Shown one piece after another: positions 1 through 6,903 of a stretch of 8,210 nucleotides of DNA. The DNA comes from Wenzhouxiangella sp. (GTDB lineage Bacteria > Pseudomonadota > Gammaproteobacteria > Xanthomonadales > Wenzhouxiangellaceae), in the NCBI GenBank assembly GCA_021767625.1, contig JAASTB010000084.1, forward strand, positions 1 to 8,210, in the 5' to 3' direction. The position numbers and the translations under genes were made by a program. Within the stretch, counting starts at the first letter, position 1. Each line of letters begins with the position of its first letter. Below the pieces are notes generated by a model. The model worked only from the letters and a program-made list of their open reading frames with translations, was not told the origin of the DNA and did not search any database.

Positions 1-142
1 GCACGACCGCGGCGAGTGGCCGGGGCAGGGCAGTTGTGGTAACGTTTTCGGCGCTTCCGGCGCCGCCGCCCATCCGGGCCGGTCGGGGTCGCGAGGGAAT
101 CAATCGACCATAAAAACGACTCGACGGGGACCATCCAAGGAC
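1..142. other. upstream region of the AbgT gene, no gene seen
   Basis: No convincing coding frame is visible in this left edge. It contains a perfect 6-bp inverted repeat (CGGCGC at 49-54, GCGCCG at 60-65, 5-nt loop). That hairpin has its T-run on the 5' side (45-48), so it does not read as a rho-independent terminator on either strand. A CATAAA at 109-114 resembles a -10 box, but I find no matching -35, so no promoter is called. The nearest purine-rich stretches before the AbgT start are GGGGA (126-130) and AAGGA (137-141). Confidence 0.5.
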
Positions 143-1707
<1,565 letters not shown>

Positions 1708-1711
<4 letters not shown>

Positions 1712-2862
1712 CGGTTGATCCAGCCGGCCGGGTCCACCGGCCGGCCGCTTTTCCTGAGCTCGAAGTAGAGGGCGGGCGCATCGACGCCGCCGGATCTTCC
1801 GGCCAGCGCCACCACGTCGCCCGGGGCGACCCAGTCGCCCACGTCGCGCATCAGCGCCTCGTTGTGGGCGTAGAGGCTCATGTACTCGTCGCCGTGGTCG
1901 ATGATCAGCAGCAGGCCGTAACCGCGCAGCCAGTCGGCGTAGGCCACGCGGCCGTGGGCGACCGAGCGGACCTCGTCGCCGGTGTCGGCCTCGATCAGCC
2001 AGCCCGTCCACTGCAACTCGCCGCTGCGGTGGTCGCCGAAGGCTTCCAGCACGCGGCCGGAGACCGGCATGTCCAGTTCGCCGGCCAGCTCAGCGAAAGG
2101 CGGAATCTCGACATCGGCGGGTACGTCGGCCAGTACGTCGGCGAGCTGTTCGAGCAGGCGGGTCAGTTCCGCGGCGTCGCGCTCCAGGTCGGCAAGCTGT
2201 TCGCGATCGCTGGCGAGGCGCTGGTCCAGCGCGGAAAGTGCTTCTTCCCGCTGCCCCATGGCCGATTCCAGGCGCCGTGTTTCTCGCTGGCGCTCGGCCA
2301 GCAACTCGCCGAGCCGCTCGGCCTCGTCGGCCAGTTCCTCGCGTGTGCCTTCGAGCGCGGAGACGGTCTCGCGCAGTTCCTCGATGGCCGACAGGCGCGC
2401 CCTGGAAAGATAGCCGTGGTAGGCCAGCCGGCGCGAGAGGCGGCGCGGATCGTCCTGGTTGAGCAACATCTTCAGCCGCGACTGGCTGCCCTGGCGATAA
2501 GCCGTGACCAGCTGCATGGCCAGTTCACCGGCGCGTTCACCGACCTGCTCCTCGAGCCCGGCCTGCCGCGACTCCAGTTCCGAGATGTCGGCGCGCACTT
2601 CCGAAAGCGCCCGGTCGGTCTCGGCCTGGGCGCGACGGGCGCGGCCGACCGAGCGTTCGGCGTCGGCCAGGGCCTCGAGCAGGCGATCGCGGTTGCCCAG
2701 GTTCTCGTCGATGCGCGACTGGATCTCGGCGATCTCGGCGCGCACTTCCTCGAGCTCGGCCTCGACGGCCTCGCGATCGTCCTGCGCCCGCAGGGGGGCG
2801 AGCGGCGACGCCGTCAGCGCCGCCGCGATGAGCAGGGGCAGGAGCGACCGGGCCGGGCGCAC
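1708..2862 (-). CDS. envC: murein hydrolase activator EnvC (coiled coil plus degenerate LytM/M23 domain)
   Basis: A 384-residue periplasmic protein that by homology activates the division amidases AmiA/AmiB at the septum, under FtsEX control. Residues 1-26 form a signal peptide (Arg-rich start, Leu/Ala core, cleavage after LRA). Residues about 29-240 are a Glu/Arg/Leu-rich coiled coil with repeated LEE/RAE heptads. Residues about 263-384 are a LytM domain ending with SLYAH, ALYFELR and VDPAGW segments, very like E. coli EnvC. The zinc ligands of active M23 peptidases are missing: the HxGxD site reads W285-T-G-W-L289, and the HxH site reads A364-L-Y366. It should therefore be an activator, not a peptidase. 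The start is GTG at 2862. The upstream gpmI stop lies in the same frame three codons earlier, so no upstream start is possible. GAAGG overlapping that stop is the likely SD, with a short gap. E. coli EnvC is slightly longer (419). Confidence 0.93.
1723..1752 (+). terminator. rho-independent-like terminator of the AbgT gene, inside envC
   Basis: A perfect 9-bp GC-only stem (GCCGGCCGG at 1723-1731, CCGGCCGGC at 1737-1745) with a 5-nt loop is followed after CGC by TTTT (1749-1752). It starts 11 nt after the AbgT stop codon. On the minus strand no T-run follows the hairpin, so it reads as a terminator only for the plus-strand transcript. It lies within the codons for the last residues of EnvC. 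The U-tract is short, so efficiency is uncertain. Confidence 0.6.
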
Positions 2863-2868
2863 TGGCCT

Positions 2869-4398
2869 TCAGTCGATCCGGATCAGGGAACGGCCGGTCA
2901 TCGCCGCGGGGTGGGGCAGTTCGAGCAGGGCCAGCATCGTCGGGGCAATGTCGCGCAGGCTGCCGCCGTCGCGCAACTCGACCGAGCGCGGTCCGAAATA
3001 GACCAGCGGCACCGGGTTGGTGGTGTGGGAGGTGTGCGCCTGGCCGCTGTCGGGATCGCTCATCTGCTCGACGTTGCCGTGATCGGCCGTGACCAGGGCT
3101 TCGCCGCCGGCGCGCTCGAGCACCGGCAGCACCTCGCCGAGGACCCGGTCGACCGCTTCGACCGCAGCCACGGCGGCCTCGAACCTGCCGCTGTGACCGA
3201 CCATGTCGGGGTTGGCGATATTGCAGACGATGACGTCGTAGTCGCCGCTGTCGATCGCGGCGGTCAGTTCATGCGAGAGCGTCGGTGCGCTCATCTCCGG
3301 CTGCAGGTCGTAGGTGGCAACCTTGGGCGAGGGAATCAGCTTGCGGTCCTCGCCTTCGAAGACCTTCTCCTCGCCGCCGTTGAAGAAATAGGTGACGTGG
3401 GCGTACTTCTCGGTCTCGGCGATGCGCAGCTGCTTCAGGCCCGCGGCGGCCAGTTCCGCCCCGAACAGGTGCTCGAAGTGCTGCTTGTCGAAGGCCACCT
3501 CGACCGGCAGGTCGTCCTGGTAGCGCGTCATGGTGACCATGGCCGACAGCCGCGGTCGGCGGCATTCGAAGCCGTCGAAGCCGGGTTCGACGAAGGCCCG
3601 CGTGAGCTGGCGGGCGCGGTCGGCGCGGAAATTGATGAACAGGACGGCATCGCCGTCTTCGACCCGACGCCCGTCGCCGACGACGGTCGGCTTGACGAAC
3701 TCGTCGTCCTCGTCGCGTTCGTAGCCAGCCTGCAGTGCGGCCGAGGCGGTCTCGGCCGTGAACGCCGCCTGCGCTTCGACGATCGCATTCCAGGCCAGCT
3801 CGGTGCGATCCCAGCGCTGGTCGCGGTCCATCGCGTAGTAGCGGCCGCTGACGCTGGCGATGCGGGCGCGATCGTCGGCGGCCACGGCCGCTTCCAGGCG
3901 CTCGATCGATTCGGCGGCGCTGCGCGGCGGCACGTCGCGGCCGTCGAGAAAGACGTGGACGGCGACTTCGGGTGCGCCGTTGTCCAGGGCCATCGCCAGC
4001 GTGGCCAGCAGGTGATTCTCGTGGCTGTGCACGCCGCCGGGCGAGAGCAGGCCCATGATGTGCACGCAGCCGCCCGCGGCCCGTGCCTTCTCGATGCCGC
4101 CGAGCAGGGCGGGGTTTTTTTCAAAGCTGCCGTCTTCGATCGCCTTGCCGATGCGCGTGAGTTCCTGGTAGACGATGCGGCCGGCGCCGAGATTCATGTG
4201 GCCGACTTCCGAGTTGCCCATCTGGCCGGCCGGCAAGCCGACCGATTCGCCGGAAGTGTCGAGCAGGGTGCGCGGATGATCGGCCCACAGGGCGTCCCAG
4301 TTGGGCGTGCGGCCGGTCGTGATGGCGTTGTCTTCGGCAGCTTCGCGCTGCCCCCAGCCATCGAGAATCAGGAGCATCAGCGGTCGGGGTCGTGACAT
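2869..4398 (-). CDS. gpmI: 2,3-bisphosphoglycerate-independent phosphoglycerate mutase
   Basis: A cytosolic glycolytic/gluconeogenic enzyme interconverting 3- and 2-phosphoglycerate, Mn-dependent, from the alkaline phosphatase superfamily. At 509 residues it is close to E. coli GpmM (514). Visible motifs are LILDGWG with metal ligand D13, the phosphorylated serine S63 in GNSEVGH, the insert-domain motifs HVFLDGRDVPP and GRYYAMDRDQRW, INFRADRARQ, then CNIANPDMVGH and VTADHGNVEQM carrying the second set of Asp/His metal ligands. All key residues are intact. The ATG at 4398 places LDGWG at the usual distance and has GAGGA at 4402-4406 just upstream; the frame continues further upstream, but that part is only the complement of the neighbouring rhodanese gene. 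It is the first gene of a two-gene operon with envC, 6 bp apart, as in E. coli, where the gene is named gpmM/yibO. Confidence 0.97.
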   Translation of the reverse strand: MSRPRPLMLLILDGWGQREAAEDNAITTGRTPNWDALWADHPRTLLDTSGESVGLPAGQMGNSEVGHMNLGAGRIVYQELTRIGKAIEDGSFEKNPALLGGIEKARAAGGCVHIMGLLSPGGVHSHENHLLATLAMALDNGAPEVAVHVFLDGRDVPPRSAAESIERLEAAVAADDRARIASVSGRYYAMDRDQRWDRTELAWNAIVEAQAAFTAETASAALQAGYERDEDDEFVKPTVVGDGRRVEDGDAVLFINFRADRARQLTRAFVEPGFDGFECRRPRLSAMVTMTRYQDDLPVEVAFDKQHFEHLFGAELAAAGLKQLRIAETEKYAHVTYFFNGGEEKVFEGEDRKLIPSPKVATYDLQPEMSAPTLSHELTAAIDSGDYDVIVCNIANPDMVGHSGRFEAAVAAVEAVDRVLGEVLPVLERAGGEALVTADHGNVEQMSDPDSGQAHTSHTTNPVPLVYFGPRSVELRDGGSLRDIAPTMLALLELPHPAAMTGRSLIRID

Positions 4399-4437
4399 CG
4401 TTCCTCGGCTTTCCGGTTTTTGGGCGGGTCGAAAGGA

Positions 4438-4443
4438 ATTATC
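4438..4443 (-). promoter_or_regulatory. extended -10 promoter for gpmI-envC
   Basis: On the minus strand the sequence reads TGTGATAAT, which is a GATAAT -10 hexamer (5 of 6 to consensus) preceded by the TGn of an extended -10 promoter. No good -35 sits at 17 bp; TTGCCA occurs 22 bp upstream, which is too far. Transcription would start near 4431, giving a leader of about 33 nt that includes the GAGGA SD. Assigned by eye from motif match and position. Confidence 0.5.
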
Positions 4444-4464
4444 ACACAGCCGACCGGCACGGTG

Positions 4465-4494
4465 CTGGCAACAAAGCGCCGGATCAAGGATAAT
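4465..4494 (+). promoter_or_regulatory. sigma70-like promoter for yibN
   Basis: CTGGCA at 4465-4470 (4 of 6 to the -35 consensus) and GATAAT at 4489-4494 (5 of 6 to the -10) are separated by 18 bp. Expected initiation is near 4501, about 24 nt before the yibN ATG. The -35 region lies back to back with the upstream part of the divergent gpmI promoter, so both could be affected by one regulator or by local supercoiling. The short leader has no recognisable SD. Confidence 0.5.
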
Positions 4495-4524
4495 GGGCGG
4501 CTTTGACCCGAGCCGATTCACTCC

Positions 4525-5046
4525 ATGGAACAAGTCCTCGAGTTCACGGGCAACCACCCGCTGCTGACCGGCGCGCTGGCCGTGGCCATCCTCGCCTTCG
4601 TCGCCTACGAGATCAGCCGCCTGTTTCGCAAGTGGAACGAGCTGAGCACCGCCCAGGCGGTTCAGATGCTCAACCGCGAGGATCCGGTGGTCATCGATGT
4701 CTCCAACAGCACGGACTACGCCAAGGGTCATATCCGCGGCGCTCTGCACATGCCGCCCTCGCGCATCGAGTCCGGCAACCAGCAGCTGCTCAAGTACCGC
4801 GAGCAGCCGGTGCTGGTCTACTGCCGCAACAACCAGGTCGCTCCGCAGATGGCCGGCCGCCTGGTCAAGCTGGGGTTCACCAACGTCAACGTCCTCGGCG
4901 GCGGTCTGACGCAGTGGATCAACGACCAGCAGCCGGTCTCGCGCCACAAGGGCGCGGGCAAGGCCGAAGAAGGCAAGGGCAAGGGCAAGCGCCGCAAGAA
5001 GTCCAAGGACGGCAAAGCGTCCGAAACCCCGGAATCGGAGCAGTAG
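4525..5046 (+). CDS. yibN: membrane-anchored rhodanese-like domain protein (YibN type)
   Basis: A 173-residue protein with one N-terminal transmembrane segment (about residues 13-31) and a cytoplasmic rhodanese fold (about residues 38-135). The domain shows the VVIDVSNSTDYAKGHIRGALHMP strand-turn pattern, split here around D and H-I-RGA, and ends with LGGGLTQWI. The candidate catalytic cysteine is C100 in LVYCRNNQVA; the loop lacks the usual Gly and closing Arg of classical CRxGxR sulfurtransferase loops, so activity or substrate may differ. From about residue 139 a tail rich in Lys, Gly and Glu follows, likely disordered, which makes the protein longer than E. coli YibN (143). Its position between gpmI and secB matches E. 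coli. Its biochemical function is not known to me with confidence; sulfur transfer is the family expectation. The ATG at 4525 directly precedes the membrane segment. Confidence 0.85.
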   Translation: MEQVLEFTGNHPLLTGALAVAILAFVAYEISRLFRKWNELSTAQAVQMLNREDPVVIDVSNSTDYAKGHIRGALHMPPSRIESGNQQLLKYREQPVLVYCRNNQVAPQMAGRLVKLGFTNVNVLGGGLTQWINDQQPVSRHKGAGKAEEGKGKGKRRKKSKDGKASETPESEQ

Positions 5047-5050
5047 GCTC

Positions 5051-5072
5051 GAGCCCAAGCGCTCCGTTTTTT
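5051..5072 (+). terminator. possible weak terminator between yibN and secB
   Basis: GAGC (5051-5054) can pair with GCTC (5061-5064) across a 6-nt loop, followed by CG and a run of six T (5067-5072). The stem is only 4 bp, so it is weak; the T-run is the longest in the window. It may give partial termination or attenuation after yibN rather than a hard stop. A 10-bp palindrome GGCTCGAGCC (5046-5055) overlaps it. Confidence 0.3.
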
Positions 5073-5109
5073 CAACTAATTCAGATTACTGCAAAGGAAA
5101 GTTCAAGCA

Positions 5110-5616
5110 ATGGCAGAAGAAGAGAATCAGCAGGCCGCAGCCGGCAACGAGCAGGAAGCCCAGATGGCGGTCCAGCACGTCTACCTCAAGGACGCCTCCT
5201 TCGAGGCCCCGAACGTGCTGGAACTCAACCAGAGCGGCGCCGAGCCGGAAGTCAACCTGAGCCTCTCGCAGCGCAGCGAGAACGTGGGCGAGGGCCGCAA
5301 CCACGTCGTCCTGTCGGTCACCGTCACCTCCAAGCAGGGCGACAAGACCGCCTTCCTGTGCGAAGTCCAGTACGGCGGCTTCTTCCAGCTTTCGGGCTTC
5401 AGCGAGCAGCAGATCCCCTACGTGCTCAACGTGCTCTGCCCGAACGTGCTGTTCCCGTACTGCCGTTCGCAGATCGGCTCGATGGTCAGCGCCGGCGGAT
5501 TCTTCATGCCGCCGCTGCAGCCGGTCAATTTCGAGGCGGTCTTCCGCCAGCGCCTGGAAGAGGCCAGCCAGCGGCAGCAGGCCGAGGGCGCCGAATCCGG
5601 CGGCGAAAGCGAGTAA
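5110..5616 (+). CDS. secB: protein-export chaperone SecB
   Basis: A 168-residue cytosolic chaperone, acting as a homotetramer that keeps preproteins unfolded and hands them to SecA. Family marks are visible: the N-terminal QHVYLKDASFEAPN segment at about residues 21-34, the central VTVTSKQGDKTAFLCEVQYGGFF strand pair (QYGGFF conserved), the LCPNVLFPYCRSQI helix, and the PPLQPVNFEAVF segment near the C-terminus. E. coli SecB is 155 residues; the extra length lies in the polar N-terminus and the Glu/Gly/Ser-rich tail. The ATG at 5110 is preceded by AAAGGA at 5093-5098. In many relatives grxC lies directly upstream; here only 63 bp separate yibN from secB, so grxC is absent. gpsA follows after 12 bp, in the same frame. 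Confidence 0.96.
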   Translation: MAEEENQQAAAGNEQEAQMAVQHVYLKDASFEAPNVLELNQSGAEPEVNLSLSQRSENVGEGRNHVVLSVTVTSKQGDKTAFLCEVQYGGFFQLSGFSEQQIPYVLNVLCPNVLFPYCRSQIGSMVSAGGFFMPPLQPVNFEAVFRQRLEEASQRQQAEGAESGGESE

Positions 5617-5628
5617 ACGGCGCCGGGC

Positions 5629-6630
5629 ATGGCCACGAGCATAGCGGTTCTGGGCGCCGGCTCCTGGGGCACGGCGCTGGGCATGCAGCTGGCGCGCATG
5701 GGTCACGACGTGCGCCTGTGGGCGCGCGACGCCGAGCGCGCCGAGGCCATGGAGCGCGACCGCGTCAACCAGCGCTACCTGCCCGACAGCCCGTTTCCCG
5801 AATCGCTGCACGCCACCGGTGATTTCGAGGCCGCCTGCCGCGGTGCCGAGCGCCTGCTGGTGGCCACGCCCAGCCACGCCTTCGGCGAGACCCTGGATCG
5901 CGTCGCGCCCTTCGTCACGGCCGAAACCGGCCTGGCCTGGGCCAGCAAGGGTTTCGAACCCGGCACCGGCCGCCTGCTGCACGAGGTGGCCCGCGATCGC
6001 TTCGGGCCGGAGATTCCGCTGGCGCTGATCACCGGCCCGTCGTTTGCGCGCGAGGTGGCCCAGTCGCTGCCCACGGCCGTGACCGTGGCGGCCACGGATC
6101 CCGACTTCGGGCAGGTCTGGGCGGAACTGCTGCACGGCAACAATTTCCGCGCCTATTACACGGCCGACCTGGTCGGCGCGGAACTCGGCGGCGCCATCAA
6201 AAACGTGCTCGCGGTGGCCTGCGGCATGGCCGACGGCATGGGCCTGGGCCACAACACCCGGGCGGCGCTGATCACCCGCGGCCTGGCCGAGATGCGGCGG
6301 CTCGGGCGCGCCCTGGGCGCCGACGACCACACCCTGATGGGCCTGGCCGGCATCGGCGACCTGGTCCTGACCTGTACCGGCGACCAGTCGCGCAACCGGC
6401 GCCTGGGCCTGGCGTTGGGGCAGGGGCGTTCGGTCGACGAGGCCGTGGCCGAGATCGGCCAGGTGGTCGAAGGCATCAAGACCGCCGAGGAAGTCATGCG
6501 CCTGGCCGAACGGGCCGGCGTGGAGATGCCCATCGCCGAGCAGGTGCACGGCATCCTGTTCCGCGGCTGGAATGCCCGCAAGGGCGTCCAGGTCCTGATG
6601 GAGCGCGATCTCAAACCCGAAACCGACTAG
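5629..6630 (+). CDS. gpsA: glycerol-3-phosphate dehydrogenase [NAD(P)+]
   Basis: A 333-residue enzyme that reduces dihydroxyacetone phosphate to sn-glycerol 3-phosphate, the backbone for phospholipid synthesis. The dinucleotide-binding GAGSWGTALG loop is at residues about 8-17, a LITGPSFAREVA segment sits mid-protein, the catalytic lysine is K191 in GGAIKNVLA, and NTRAALITRG and GLAGIGDLVLTCT follow in the C-terminal helical domain. Length is close to E. coli GpsA (339) and all key residues are present. The ATG at 5629 lies 12 bp after the secB stop with no clear SD, so translation is probably coupled to secB. The secB-gpsA pairing is the usual gammaproteobacterial order. Confidence 0.97.
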   Translation: MATSIAVLGAGSWGTALGMQLARMGHDVRLWARDAERAEAMERDRVNQRYLPDSPFPESLHATGDFEAACRGAERLLVATPSHAFGETLDRVAPFVTAETGLAWASKGFEPGTGRLLHEVARDRFGPEIPLALITGPSFAREVAQSLPTAVTVAATDPDFGQVWAELLHGNNFRAYYTADLVGAELGGAIKNVLAVACGMADGMGLGHNTRAALITRGLAEMRRLGRALGADDHTLMGLAGIGDLVLTCTGDQSRNRRLGLALGQGRSVDEAVAEIGQVVEGIKTAEEVMRLAERAGVEMPIAEQVHGILFRGWNARKGVQVLMERDLKPETD

Positions 6631-6689
6631 TCGTTCGTCCCCGTCCGGGGTCGATTCGGTTTCGATCCGAACTGCATTGAACTCGCGAA

Positions 6690-6729
6690 CGCCCGCAGCT
6701 GCTGGCTGTCGGGCGCGTCTCGTTTTGTT
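6690..6729 (+). terminator. rho-independent-like terminator after gpsA
   Basis: CGCCCG-CAGC (6690-6699) pairs with GCTG-CGGGCG (6705-6708 and 6710-6715), with a single bulged T at 6709 and a 5-nt loop. It is followed by CGTCTCG and then TTTTGTT. The stem is strong, but the T-tract begins 7 nt after it, which is further than ideal. It sits 59 nt past the gpsA stop and would separate the secB-gpsA transcript from the reductase gene. Confidence 0.55.
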
Positions 6730-6794
6730 GCTCAAAAAGTGAGCTATCACAGAGCTTGAATCACCCGGGTCTTGGGCGTAAGGTATGTCCGCTG

Positions 6795-6810
6795 ACACAA
6801 TATCTTGTGG
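6795..6810 (+). promoter_or_regulatory. NrdR box 1
   Basis: ACACAATATCTTGTGG agrees with the NrdR consensus acaCwAtATaTwGtgt at 14 of 16 positions, including all the strongly conserved core positions of both half-sites. NrdR is an ATP/dATP-sensing repressor of ribonucleotide reductase genes. The location about 94-109 bp before the reductase ATG and the presence of a second box 32 bp downstream support the call. Confidence 0.75.
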
Positions 6811-6826
6811 TCGGTAATCGGGATTG

Positions 6827-6842
6827 GCACAACTGGTTGTGA
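6827..6842 (+). promoter_or_regulatory. NrdR box 2
   Basis: GCACAACTGGTTGTGA keeps the outer inverted repeat CACAA...TTGTG of the NrdR box (10 of 16 to consensus) but has a GC-rich centre. Its start is 32 bp from the start of box 1 (16 bp between boxes). This is the three-turn spacing typical of tandem NrdR sites, and it raises confidence beyond the single-site match. Confidence 0.6.
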
Positions 6843-6859
6843 AAAGGCGGTGGAAAGCC

Positions 6860-6868
6860 TGTGCATAA
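6860..6868 (-). promoter_or_regulatory. DnaA box
   Basis: On the minus strand the sequence reads TTATGCACA, an exact match to the DnaA-box consensus TTATNCACA. It lies 17 bp downstream of NrdR box 2 and 35 bp before the reductase start codon. DnaA-ATP regulates nrdAB in E. coli through such boxes, so the position is functionally plausible, but a single box can occur by chance. Confidence 0.45.
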
Positions 6869-6891
6869 CCGGGACTAGGACACAATAATCA

Positions 6892-6896
6892 AGAGG
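6892..6896 (+). promoter_or_regulatory. ribosome binding site of nrdJ
   Basis: AGAGG is placed 7 nt before the ATG at 6904, a well-spaced Shine-Dalgarno that fixes this start; it is the best-placed SD in the window. Confidence 0.6.
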
Positions 6897-6903
6897 TTGC
6901 GGC

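Larger units (their letters stand above)
6631..6903. other. gpsA-nrdJ intergenic control region
   Basis: This 273-bp spacer contains no credible gene. It holds the gpsA terminator in its first half and a regulatory cluster in its second half: two NrdR-box-like palindromes and one DnaA-box match, detailed separately. Its second half is visibly richer in A/T than the flanking genes. Candidate promoters are TTGAAT (6756-6761) with TAAGGT (6779-6784) at 17 bp, or TTGGGC (6772-6777) with CACAAT (6796-6801) at 18 bp; neither is strong enough to choose. The second would place the first NrdR box over the -10. No cobalamin riboswitch (B12-box) is recognisable. Confidence 0.6.

Noticed and set aside
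49..65. Perfect 6-bp hairpin upstream of the AbgT gene as a terminator of an upstream gene
   Set aside because: The T-run is on the 5' side of the stem on the plus strand, and no T-run follows it on either strand.
1864..4395. Very long open frame (843 codons) on the plus strand opposite envC and gpmI
   Set aside because: It is antisense to two complete, well-recognised genes. Its product has no recognisable family motif and a composition typical of mirrored high-GC codons. Long antisense frames are expected at this GC.
4399..5058. Upstream in-frame extension of gpmI (about 220 residues)
   Set aside because: It is only the complement of yibN and the spacer. The ATG at 4398 fits family length and has an SD and a promoter just upstream.
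5086..6885. 599-codon frame on the minus strand opposite secB and gpsA
   Set aside because: It is a shadow of two conserved genes, rich in Ala/Gly/His/Gln as is typical of mirrored codons, and spans the terminator and control region without a promoter or SD of its own.
6880..6895. Third ACACAATA half-site identical to the left half of NrdR box 1
   Set aside because: There is no matching right half, and its distance from box 2 (53 bp) does not follow the 32-bp phase, so it is likely chance in an A/T-rich leader.
6631..6903. Cobalamin riboswitch expected before some B12-related genes
   Set aside because: No B12-box or surrounding multi-helix pattern could be recognised, and the spacer is largely filled by the terminator and protein-binding sites.
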